Source: Telopea speciosissima (taxonomy: Eukaryota; Streptophyta; Magnoliopsida; Proteales; Proteaceae). From it: a stretch of 64,000 nt of DNA. Positions 1 to 12,200 of this stretch are shown piece after piece. Each line of letters opens with the position of its first letter. Within the stretch, counting starts at the first letter, position 1. The stretch covers positions 59,762,593 to 59,826,592 of the forward strand of contig NC_057923.1 in the NCBI RefSeq assembly GCF_018873765.1, written 5' to 3'. Under the pieces are notes generated by a model. That model had not been told where the DNA came from, ran no database searches, and saw only the letters and a program-made list of their open reading frames with translations. The position numbers and the translations under genes are program-made.

Positions 1-112
1 GTGCTGTAACAGAAGATGATAAAAATTGGAGGGGGAAGGGGTCTATATACCATCTTTTAGTCATACACTACATCAAGCTAACTGTGTTGGTGATCAATTA
101 GTGACTTTGGGA

Positions 113-300
113 GGGACTCGGCTCCTATCAATCTAGGCAGTAGTGCTGCATGTGCAGCACCTGAGATGAGGTGGTGCGCATTTACCGCCTTACCCTTGCA
201 TAAATGCCTTGCCCGAGCAGGGGTAAGGTGGTCAATGCGCCCGCCTCATCTCAGGCGCTGCACATGGCTGCACACTACTCGGATTGACAGGATCTTTTTC
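113..300. mobile_element. Foldback MITE, Mutator-like (9-bp TSD)
   Basis: The two ends form an imperfect inverted repeat: the left arm carries TATCAATC..GTAG, then GTGCTGCA and CTGAGATGAGG, and the right arm repeats these in reverse complement (CCTCATCTCAG, then CTACTCGGATTGACAGG). The element is flanked by the direct repeat ACTTTGGGA at 104-112 and 301-309 (ten bases if the next G is counted). A 9-10 bp target duplication fits a Mutator-like transposase. The centre, read on the minus strand, has TGACCACCTTACCCCTGC, which resembles the core of the elements at 24794, 45615 and 52978. It has no coding capacity. Confidence 0.75.
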
Positions 301-369
301 ACTTTGGGAGCTTCTTCTAAGTCTCATTCTCATTGTATCTTGACACTCTCTCCTCCTCATGGTTCGTGA

Positions 370-1150
370 TCACGGTATTGGCTGGATCGGGTCAGGATCG
401 GAATTGGATCAGCCGATACGGATCAGGATCGCTCAAACTCGGACAAATATGACACTTTTATCTCTATTTTCTTTTAAAAAATTAATTTTTTAAACATTTT
501 TACCCGTGTCCGTACAACTGGATCAGATTGATATTGAGATTGGTCTCGACTAATACCGATCCGATCTGATCAAAATCAACCGATCCAATTCGATACCTCA
601 AAACCATGCTCCTCCTTTTTGTATTTTCCTTTATTTGTATGTTGAACTTTGTACCAGCGTTAACAAACCCTCTTCACCAGAAAAAAAGAAAAAAGCATCA
701 GAGAGGCCTTCCTTTAAGGCATGTTGAAGGTATCCATTAGAAGTACATTATACAGGCCTTAAAAGTCATATTTTTATAAATAGCTCAATAGAAAGGCTGC
801 TTTTTGTATTCCATTCCTTCCTTTGAAGTCATGAATGGCGGGCAGGGCAACTCAATAGCTCAATAGTTGGCCTCACTTCGTTTGGATGGTGGCATGATTT
901 TAGTGTACGGTATCGGAATGGGTATTGGCAACACACAAACTTGATATGATACTGACATGATATCGGCTCAGATCGGTTGTATCAAACAAAAGTACCTTTG
1001 AATTTTTTTTAAAAAAAAGAGTTTTCTGATCATTTTATCTCTTATCCATACTATGCGATCGATACAATATCAACATGGTATCGATGACTAGTAAAACCAG
1101 TACGTATCATCCAATACAGGCAATACAATATCGATACTTAAAACCATGGA
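370..1150. repeat. Degenerate GGATCGG/GGTATCGG-rich repeats
   Basis: Two neighbouring tracts, about 375-606 and 900-1147, are made of drifting copies of short words such as GGATCGG, GGTATCGG and their complements. Both have roughly complementary ends (for example ACGGTATTGG near 375 and CGATACCT near 593). They look like old MITE-type or simple-sequence-derived repeats. No clear target duplication or ORF was seen. Confidence 0.4.
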
Positions 1151-3249
1151 TACTGGCGATATGGCGACATAGTGATAATTTGATGATATGACGATGCGCG
1201 GGTACTGCAGAGGATCCTGGTCCCTTCACCCCCTAATAAAAAAATCCCCCCTGCCAGACTACTCTAGGAATGTAGGGGGACATTTGTGCCTAATTACATG
1301 ATTTGAGGAAGAAAAATAATTTTACATTATCGATCTCCAGACTGGATTGATGATACCAATGCCGGCCCATAATGGGAATGGGAGTCATTTATTAATTAAG
1401 ATTTACTTTTTAATTATTAGTTTAGGGGAGCGATGCTCCAGTCCCAAGGGGACAACAATCAAACGGCTTTCAGGCCTTGGCTTGGCTTGGTTGCGCAACA
1501 CTATGCCCAACAAGGGAAGTACATGGGAATCCTCATTCCTTACCTGAAACTCTAAACCCCAAATATCATATGTTTTTTAAAAATTTTTTTTATTGGAGGA
1601 ATCAATATTCCAAATGTTGAGGCTGAGCAACTTGATTTATGAAATAGAACAGGTAAGTAGCGTAGCGTAGCGTATCCGGTTGGGTTTGTGGCAAACAGTA
1701 TAAAATTAACCATGTTTTTCATGTTCTGTGAATGTCAGGAAACCACCATTAAAGCAGCTTACTATACCATTTGATTGATATCTCTGTGTGATTGATTTTC
1801 TGGATGTTTTATAGCTTTTACCCCTTACTACCATTCACAGAGAATTTCAGTACATAGCAGAGCAGAGCCATCTCTTCAAGCTTATTCATGTCCTCATTAA
1901 TATTTTAGGTAGGAACCCATTTGATGAAAAGGACTTCTGATCCCTTTAAACATGAGTTACATAAGAGATCCATGAGGACCCATTATGGCTTTAAGGGTGT
2001 CAATTGAATAATTAGATTCAATTTCGGTTTTAAATTGAAATGAATCGAATCGAATGAAATGTAACCCGTATAAATTGAACCTGAACAACCAATCATGTGT
2101 CTTTTTGTTGAGTTGTATGAAGTTACCTATTATGAATCTTTGTTGAATTGTGTAAAAAATGTTGAAAGGTGCTAGATTTGATATTGTAGGTTGTAATTTC
2201 TTTCCCAACTGTGTATGAACCGAATAGGAACCGAATAAAATCAAAATAAATTCGGATCAGTTTTGATTTGAAGTAATAAAAATTATACAGTTTAATTGGT
2301 TTTAGTTTTTTACATATTGTAATCTGAATTGAACCAAAACCAAACCGTAAAACCGGAATCAAAACGAATGACACCCTTAGTTTACATAGGATTGAGGATC
2401 TTAAACAGTATTACAAGAAATGAGCCTGTCTCCCCATCCTTTTCCACCCAATTTGCTGCATGATTGACTTCAATGGTTCGCACCCGATAAGGTTGCCCAG
2501 GCCCAATGGTTCTGAAAACCTATAAGATTAGGCAAGCCCAGCTTTCTCATCCAGTAAAAAAGGATTTGGGGCCATTGGGCACTCGGCCATTATGCAAGCC
2601 CAGGTCTATAGTTTGTTTTTTGCTTGTTTTTATGCCAAAAGACAAGAACTGTTCTTATTCTCCTCAACCTTGTTAGACATTCCTTTCTCAATGACAAGTC
2701 AGTGGCAGAGAGATTGGTGCAGTTGGTCTTTGTGATTGTCACGTGCTGAGACTTGATCATGATCTGAATCATTTTTAAACTCCTCTCTTCTGGAATTGAT
2801 GTTAAGAACTTTAAAGATTGCATATTTGAGGACAGACATGGTGCCTCCAGCTCAAGAAGTGATTCATTAGCAGTAACCATAGGATAAAATTTGCTCAGAG
2901 AGGCAAGACCACGAGATCCATGGCGAAGGCAAGCAAAACTGAGAAGTTTATGTAAACCAATTGTTAGATATCTAATGAAAATAAAGGCTTCATTCTGAAT
3001 CATGGACACCATTGGAGCACCAATAAAAAATGGACTTGAATGAACAAAATGGAACTTCCAATTCCTTCTGTACATTACCATTACATTTCATTTCCGGAAT
3101 ATGAGTCAGAACCTTCATCAAGGATACGCTGGAATGCTTCAAGGAACATTTCACAAGTCCAAACCCGTAAGTCCGCTGTCAGCATGCTTTGAGTTAAAGC
3201 ATATCATCATCATAGATCTCAATATTTATTTTAGTCACCACTAAAAGAT
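1151..3249. other. Spacer downstream of the kinesin gene
   Basis: No gene is supported here. Apart from the MITE-like repeat at 1992-2379 the stretch is unique-looking AT-rich DNA. The part next to 3250 probably contains the 3' UTR of the kinesin gene. A 163-codon open frame on the minus strand (2590-3081) has no family signature and is taken as chance within or beyond that UTR. Confidence 0.5.
1992..2379. mobile_element. MITE-like element with TAAGGGTGTCA ends
   Basis: The segment begins TAAGGGTGTCA and ends TGACACCCTTA, a perfect 11-bp terminal inverted repeat. The inside is a drifting series of GGTTT/AACCG/AATTC words. A similar end (GGGTGTCAAA...TTTGACACCC) bounds the repeat at 45117-45476. 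No convincing target duplication was found, so the superfamily is undecided. Confidence 0.55.
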
Positions 3250-6200
3250 TCATAACCACCGCTTTGCCATATATGTCGGTGAGTTGGCAGGAGGAGGTGT
3301 CCTGGCATTCCGAGTTTCATTTGAATCTACAAAACAGAATAAACCAAACATGAGTAACAAATATCCAAAATAGTTAAGAACAAATATTAGAATTTCTTCT
3401 TTACAGACAGATTGAAAGACATTCTTGTCAAATCAACTCACGACATCCACCTGACTTCCCCCCTAGTGAAGATCTCCGGGATTTCTCCATTCCCAGAGTC
3501 TGGCCACCAGTGAGTGATTGTCTCCTCATTGCCCTTGCACTAGATATGAGTGGTGACTTTCCATCATTAATGTTTTTCATGCCATGAATGGGTGACTGTG
3601 TTTCCATTTTATAAAGCACATTTCTGTAAGTTTACATAATGTTAGTACTTTCCACAATCTATATCTACCCCTACTACAGAATGATTGAGTGGTTAACTAC
3701 TACCTTTTCTCAGAGCCATGAATCAATTTCCCAATGTTTTGAAGTGATTTCTTTATTTGAGATCCTTTTTTACTTGTACTACTATTCAAGCTGGGTGTAT
3801 GAGACTTGTTAGAAAGGCCAAGGTCCCTTTGTGGCACAATCTGAACCTCATTTCTTGCACGTATCTGTGGCTCGGGTGTCTTTGGTAGTTGGAGATGTGG
3901 AATTCTCATTCTACTATCCGTTGCTAAAGTTTGGCTTTGACAAAATGATTTGTTAGGGCTACGAGGAATATAGCTATGATAAGCAACTGTCATGGAACTG
4001 TCATCAGCACAATTGCCGCTACTGGTGATTTCTGGATTTTGACACTGGCCCAAGTAGCTGCACCCATTGTTCCAAGCATCCTGTGAGAGATAAGGAGCAA
4101 CATACTGCTGTACCCTTTTTGAAACTTGAACCTATGACAGTTGAAGATAGATTGGCACAATCAATAAAGGATGTGTTTTGTAAAACAATTTATATGTTAA
4201 AAGACAAACTGAAAGAATTTGCTTACATCTTCAGAGTTTCTTATCTGCATTTGATCCTTGTTGTACTTTGGGCCTTCCAAACTCAATCCTTGGGAACGAG
4301 TCGGTGTACGTTCAGTTCTGAGTTTTACTTTTACAACAGGTGTTTTTGATCCCTTTCTGTTTTCTTGATTCATCACCTTCTCGGCCTTTGCGATATTAGA
4401 GCTTTCAGTACTCAATCGTCGGTTGCGTGGGGGTGTGTATTCAGGTACTTTTGGCTTCTCGCAATGAGATCTCAGCTCCTTTGCTTTCTCAAACTGCATA
4501 TCCTGTGCTTCTTTCCTTGCTAAAGCCTTCTTCAGACTCTCAACCTGCAAGATATTTGGCTTCTTAAACCCCTCATTTTCCTTGATGGATCAGGATTTAA
4601 CCTTTAATCTGCACAACTTATCACCAGACATGTGATTCATAATGTGGCAAATAATATCACTCTACCATTACTATTGAAGAGTTTTGAATCAAAAGATGAG
4701 AGTATATTACTCTATCGTTACTATCAAAGAGTAAATGAATCAAAATATGAGCAATTTGGATAAAACCACGAGGATAATTCCTTTCTAAATGCCAGCAGCC
4801 TCGACTTCCAATTATTATTTTCTAGTTTAACATCATGATAGTGCTGGATCTGGAAACCCAGACCATAGAGATCCGCAACTTTGGATAGAGACCAGCATGC
4901 CTTCATTTCTTATTTGAAACAACAAACACAACATGCACCCAGTTAATTTTCTTAAAGAGAAGGCAAATGTAATTCCCGTTAATTTTCTACAATCATGATT
5001 TTTTTTTGGTTATTGCAGCAAGACCAACAACATGCATCACGTGAAAGAATTAAGAAGGCAAAAGAAAAGAAATGTAAGTGGGGCATACCAGACATTCACC
5101 CCATAAATAGAAAAATATACCTGTTCCCTAAGCTCCCTAACCTCACTGCTCTCTTTGTTCAAGCGAGCAACACCCAGTTCAACAGCTGAAACTCTCTGAG
5201 CAAACTTCAAAGTGCTAATGGTTTCCCCATATGAATCTGCTTCTGGGCTTACATGAGCAAACATTAAAGTTTTTGCACGCCCTCCTACAAGTAATATATA
5301 TTCAAGAGAAAAACTGTCAGAATAGGACTTGGAAAAGATACAATTGAAGTAAAGCCTCAAACAATTAGGACTTGGAAAAGATACGATTGATTAGCAAATT
5401 ACAACCTAAAGAGTCTTGTAATAGTTGTGTGAGTTTGCTGTTTCTGTAAGGGATGTGTGAATTTTTTTGAGCTAAGGCTGTAATCACGTCTCCCAAACAA
5501 GAAAGAGACTTGTTGATATGTTGTGCCTCCTTAAGCCTGTCTCCTGTAACTTCAGACTTGTCGACCCTCTCACTTCCTGCAAGGTCCACCAAGTGCAGGC
5601 AGCTACGAAGGATGCTTCCAGATTTATCTTTCCCTTGTACATGTACTGTCAAGATGCTGTGAACAATCACAAAACCGCAAAAGCATCATTGTCAAGATAT
5701 AGCTACTTATGATTTTATTCTGGTTTTACTGTTTCCCGGTTTGTCCTACATAAAGAATAATCCAATGAATATATAAATGGAGATCAAACACAAACCTGTG
5801 GGAGCGGCTGCTTTGGTTGTTGAGTGCAGTGGAACTAACTACACGGTTCAGCTCCCCAAGCTTCATCAAATTGAGGACATCCCCAGTAGACTTCACGGGA
5901 TACATTGTAGCACCAGGAAGAGTCAACCCCCCATTGCTTGTACAGGTTCTTATCTCTAATTTATTACCAGTTAAGAATCCACAAACTTCTTGCAATGCCA
6001 AGTTACTTGAAAAAAAAGATAATAGAGTAGCAATCCCAAAAATAAACAAATAAAAGACTAAAAGGCAGATAAAAAGGATATTTTGTGCTTGATGAGTCTT
6101 CTACTAGAAGGTCCCTTACTTGCTCATTGTAAATTTCAACCATTTGAATATCAACATCATAATCCATTATATCCCTTCTTTTACAAGAAATATTGAAGAG

Positions 6201-9200
6201 GTCATTGAGAGCATGATAGTTGATTCCCCTATCCTTCATGGATCCACCAGATGGACCACACTGGCACCAGGGATACAAATTAGATTACTAGACTTGATGA
6301 CCACATATCTTCAATACTATTGTTTCCATAATCTAGCTAAGGACCTTACCATGGTGTGTGTTTTACCAGACCCTGTCTGGCCATAAGCGAAGATGCAAAC
6401 ATTGTAACCATCCATGACAGACCTAATTAATGGTTTAACGTCCTGAAAAACCTCCTCTGAAAGCACAGTATATCAAATGAGAGATCGGATGAGGTTTTTA
6501 TACGCCAAACATAAAAATTTGATATAGAATTACCCTGGGTAGCAGTTGGACCATAGACCCTGTTAAAGTGAAAAGCTTTCTCTGGGTCTCTTTGTGGCTT
6601 TGCTGGGTCTACAATCACAAGAGAACCATCCTCTCCAACAAAATCTACAACACCTTTTGATTCAGCATTGAAGGTAGGCCTGATTCTGCAGTACACTCTA
6701 ATATTTCCTGAAAGAGAAATTTAATTAGGATTTGAACAGAACACAACAATAGTTACGTGCAACAGTATAGACGAACCTTTTAAATCCTGGACCATGTTAT
6801 GGAGTTGCCTGTTTTCTTTTACCACAGATTGATACCCAACAGCAGCAGTAGAAAGCTCTTGGACCTGGTTTCCTGACAAAAAAAAAAAAACAAAAGCATT
6901 ACCAAGAGGAATTTTACAAACCAACAATTAGAAGATCCACTGTGTAGGGTATTTTGAGAACTAATAAGACAAGATAAACTCAAACTTCTTAGACTCCTTC
7001 CAGAATTAGAACTGACATATACATTGAAAGCATGCAGAAAAGAACTGGTATTGTTGCTTTAAACCTCCTCATTCATGTATTATACTTCTCATTCCCATAA
7101 AAGCATACCTATTTGTTTTAAGTCATTCTGCAATTGAGACTGTAAAAGTTCAAACTCTTTTTTTGCGCTTGACAATAATGATTTGAGTTCCTGCAAAGAT
7201 AAACATCTTCTGTAAGCATCCACCCAACATGTAGGCACGTAGAGACAAAACTAACTTAATTGATACCTTGTTTTGTCTTGATTTATTACCACACATTCCC
7301 TTACCTTAACATTCAAAAAAATAAAAACCATAGACTTTTTTATAATGTGTTATTTTGGATAACTTAAACCTGCAGATTGTTTTTTCTGTAAATCAAGAAA
7401 CTACAAAACAGGTAACGTAAAAGAGCAACAGGAGATCTCAGGTTCATGCAGATCACCAAAACATAATGAGATGAAATCATGGATTAAGCAATACAAAGAA
7501 AATGATATACATATACATATATGTATATATATATATATAATTATTTTTTTTGGAGGGGGGGGGGGGGAGTTCATATTCTGAACAGAACAACAGCAGCCTT
7601 AAAATCAGCAAGTTGTTCCTGGGAAAAACCAAAACAGCATTGAAATAGAAACAAGTATACAGAATCGCGCAACAGGTAGGACTCGTGAAGTATCTCATGA
7701 CAAACAAGACCTTTCAAATTGATTACATTTTAGTATCATTTGATGATGAAGATTAATCAAATTCAGAGGGATTAGATAGTGAAACACAGATTATTTAGAA
7801 CCAAGTGAACACACCAGCTACTAGTATAAATAGCTAATGAGTTGTTGACTAAATATATAGCAACTGAATTTTTAAGCATTAAATTCTTAATTTGTATTTA
7901 TTATGACTCTTTGAGTGAGACTAAGGCTACGTTCCATTTGGAGTGAAGGAAAAGAATGTGAAAGAAAAACAGTAAAATAAAAAAAAAGGCAAAAGGACTT
8001 TTATGCGTCCCACCCAGGGAAGCCTCCCTTTATGGCCTACCTAATTTGTGCAATGAGGAGAAGTGATTTGGCAATTCCAGTCATGCTATATGTCCAATTT
8101 CAAAGTCAAACTCAATCATTTAACAACTACCCCTGCACAAGGAATTGGCATCTTTTTTTTCTATTTTTAGTCATCCCTTTGTATTCTATCATTTTTCAAA
8201 TACTTAACTTTGTAATGGATTTTCAAAGGCTTATTTCACCGCAAGGCTAACTATGTTTAGATTGAAACAAGACAGTTAATAGGAGACCTGGGCTCTACTT
8301 GGTATTCCAGGAAGCCATCCACTCTCCCAGAAAAGAAGGGGAAAAAAAGAGAGAGAACTCCTATATTTTCTGATAAACAGTGTTTCTCCAGCTGTCTGGT
8401 TGGATGAGGAAAGCATCCCTAATGTTTCTGTTTTCTTTTGGCAAACTTTTACACAAAATATATGTTTCTTTCCTCCAAATCGGCCTGATTATTTGGTTTG
8501 TTTCAGAATTCTTGGGAAGATGATGACGCCATCCATATTATTTCAGTACTTACCTATTTTTGCTTTCAATCAAACAGCACAATAGGAAATGAACTTTTTT
8601 GTTCTCCACACTGAATAAGTATTGTTTTATTTTCCTTCACTTCCAACCAAACATATTCTAAAATTCAGATGAATAAGCATTTAAACGTACTCAAAATATG
8701 TATAAGATAATAACAACCCTTGAGAATTACATAACAATAAGTCACTTTCAAATTATTTTGAAAACCTTTTTTTACCCCCGACTTAACTTATGGGAATAAG
8801 ATAAGGGGCAATCAAAAGAAGGTTACAACTTCTCAGTTCACCACTTTGGTGACAACAAGGTACACTCATAAATGTACGTGTATACATATATATATATATA
8901 TATTTCATTCTTCGCGGGTTCGAGTTAGGAAACAGCCTCTCTGTGAAACGAGGGTAAGGCTGTGTATATTATGACACTCCCCATACCCTGCAGTGGGGGA
9001 AACCCCGTGCACTGGGTACGCCCTTTTTTTTAAAGTTTTTTAAGCTGCACAAAATCTGTAAGGACAGAATTTCCAACCATCAACAACTTCATAGAAGTCA
9101 AAATCTTACAATAGTAAAAGAAAAACAAAAGCTCACCAAGAGGTCATTCTCTTGTACTTCCAACATGCGCCAATGGTTACAATTACCCTTCTTCAAGCAA

Positions 9201-12200
9201 GACTTGCAATACTGTAGATAGAATAAAATTAGATTATATAACCATGGCTATCATGCAATTAATGTTTTAATCAAGCTGGAGTCCCTCCCTCATTTGCATT
9301 CCACAGTTTTTTTTTTTTTTTTTTTGGGGGGGGGGTGTTTCCAAAAGGATTCAAGGAGAAAATATTATCTTTGCATACATAATTACGTTCCAAATAACCT
9401 ACTCAAAGGAAATTAAATGTGTTCAATAGGAATTCATTAGAGTGCATAAATTTAGCAATTATCAATGGCAGTATGTAGACTTGCCAGCAAAGGATGAACC
9501 TATCAGTGCACAGGTCAATGTTAATTTTTTAGCACTATTTAGTTACAGAAATGAAAAACTATTCCTTTTATCATAAAGTAGTAATTCTTACAATGCAAAG
9601 AAAACTCTTTAGTTTTCCACCTTTGTAAATATAATCGGATGGTACTAACTTGAATTAAACCATGCATTTTCTAAGTAATAATTTGTTAAATAATTATTCT
9701 TCAGGTTATGCAGATTCATTTCTATTTCAGAAAAAATGTGATTTTACGCTATCGGAATAAAATTTTGAACCATTGCAAAGGGTACTAACATTTAATTTAT
9801 GTTTAGCAAAAGGAGGCTATGGAGGTCATTCAATTATTTTGAGAACTAAAAATTAAAAAAAATGATAAGAGACAGGAAATGAAATATATATGTATAACTT
9901 ATATGTAGGGATTGGTTTTCAGAGTATTCAAAATAATTGAGTATTTAGGAGAGGGCCAAGAGGAAAGAAACAGAGACTGACATGAAGGATAGAAACCCTA
10001 AAGCTAGTTTCCAGAACACTAAATGAGTACTTACTCGTGATATCTGTGTTTTGAAACTTGAAAACTAAACTGAACTTGGAAGTTCAATAGCTAATTGTCA
10101 TAGATGATTTGTGAATTAATGCTGATATATGAACTATTAGTGATCTTTGCAAAATTAAAATCATCTAATTAATTAGATTTCCATCTACAATCCAGATGAA
10201 GTAATTTATACAATCTGTAAGACTGCAAGAATATCATTAACACCAGAGGAGCATTGTATGTAGTCCCCTATAAATTGGCAAGTATGCATCCACGAACAGG
10301 CCCCAGGGTTTGGCCAAAAAAATAAAATTATCTATATCCACATGGATATTACCAATAATATAAGTATATCTAATATGTTGAAAGGGCACCAATAACAACA
10401 ACAACAACAACAGCAACAAATTCAGCCTTGTCCCAACTTAATGGGGTTGGCTTGAAAGGATACCAACAACAATCCCAAAAAAATAGAGCGTAGTTTATGA
10501 ACTCATAAAGTTGACAGAGAAATTTATATATGATGTATACCATTAAATTTCATGTAAGCAGGAAAAAAAGTCAAATAACAAGCAGATAGTTATTCTTTTA
10601 ACTTGGGATGCAGAATCAGATCTAACTCTGCTGATCCCGAGTTGACTCAGATGAGTTTGGCCAATCCAGACTGAGTTTGGACAGAAACAGGGGTAAAAGG
10701 GTAAAAACACCTGGACAATATTTATTTATTAAATTTTTTTTTTTTTTTGGGGGTGGGGGATTGTTATTGAATCAGTGGTCAGCCTCCTTCAATCACAAGT
10801 TGATTCGACCGAGTCATGAGTCATCCAATCTGATCCCAAAATTTGAAACCATGGGTAACTACAAAGTCATTATGGCACTATCTTGCTTTGAGTTCTCAAG
10901 AGTGAAACATAAAATTCCAATAAATGGATAAAATTGTCATAAAAAAACTAAAGCAAATTTATTTTACAGGAAACTGATCACTAGCTTCATTCAAACCATA
11001 AAGACAGCAAGATTTAAAAGAAAATCCATACCTTATAATTTCCAATTCTAGATACATTCTCTAATGAGTCTGTCGAATCCATAATTAGGCCATTCACTTC
11101 TTTCGAAGAATCTTTAAAGATTGTTTTCAACTATAAATAAACATATGAAATGACACAATTAGTTTTTATCAAATTCTTAAGAATTCTAACTAATCAAAAC
11201 AAAAAGCACTTAATGATAAATATGACAAACTCTAAGTGAGGGCTTTTATAATGATGGAAACATCTGTCAGATTATAAGAACAAAAAAGGCATCACAATAC
11301 TAGCACAGACTTTTTATTGCAAAAGGGTGAAGAAAAGTTATATAATGAGCATTGTATGAAGTGCATCTGAAGGGTTTCATCATCATTTCGAAGTTAGAGA
11401 AACTTCTAAGGAAGATAGAATTATGCAAAAGACTTGTAGAGCACTGCTGGAATATCATACTCCATGAAATGTACAAGACAAAAGAGTAATAAAACACTTC
11501 TGAGTTCTATACTGTAAACTACGCATAACTGAGGTACTTGTTACTGCAAGATAGGTAGAGTATTGTGCTTTCCAAGTTGTCTAACAGTATGACATCACCA
11601 ACAGTGTTTTCAGTACATATTTCACTCTCTAATTTTATGATTTCACAAGGACTTGATTAGTCAAGAGAGTTGAAGAGGAGGAAATGAGGGAGAACGAGGG
11701 TTGGAATTGGTTAGTTTCTAAAAAATAGTTCTATCCCTCACATTTTGCACCAAAAGAATATACTGAAAGCAAGAACATCCCAGACAAAAAGAATATACTT
11801 CTCATAGTAAGCAGATGAACAAAAGAGATGGTTTAGCTAGAACATCAGCAAATCATAATATTTTTTGTGGAATTACATGGCAGAAGTTGGATAGACTGGC
11901 CATTGTTCTAGCGATACGCATGCAAGCAAAAACGTCCACTGATCAAAATAAGAAACTAAGAAGCTGAAAATGAAAGTCAAAGGCATTCTAGATTTTTTAT
12001 TTCATGGAATATTAAAATCAAAACAAACTTTCAATGAAAAGATATGTCATTCTCTACTTCCGACTAATAGAGTAAAGGAAATAACCTGGACTCTCCTCTT
12101 AAACGTTTACAGCAGTTTCCTAAATTGGATTCTAATGGAATTCAATGGATTTATATTGATGATGTATTTTCTTTCCTCTTATTTCCATTGGTGTTGGAGA

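Noticed and set aside
2590-3081. 163-codon minus-strand open frame downstream of the kinesin
   Set aside because: No domain or compositional signature; it lies where the 3' UTR of the kinesin is expected.
3428-3450. Kinesin ending at the stop at 3428
   Set aside because: The tail after GGKSG has no family resemblance, whereas the spliced exon at 3326-3250 gives a typical C terminus in frame. Kept only as a possible variant.
6082-6123. Strong GT donor (CAA|GTAAGG) inside kinesin exon 13
   Set aside because: Using it would remove the conserved VRDLL motif that follows EIYNEQ, and no acceptor downstream restores the family sequence.
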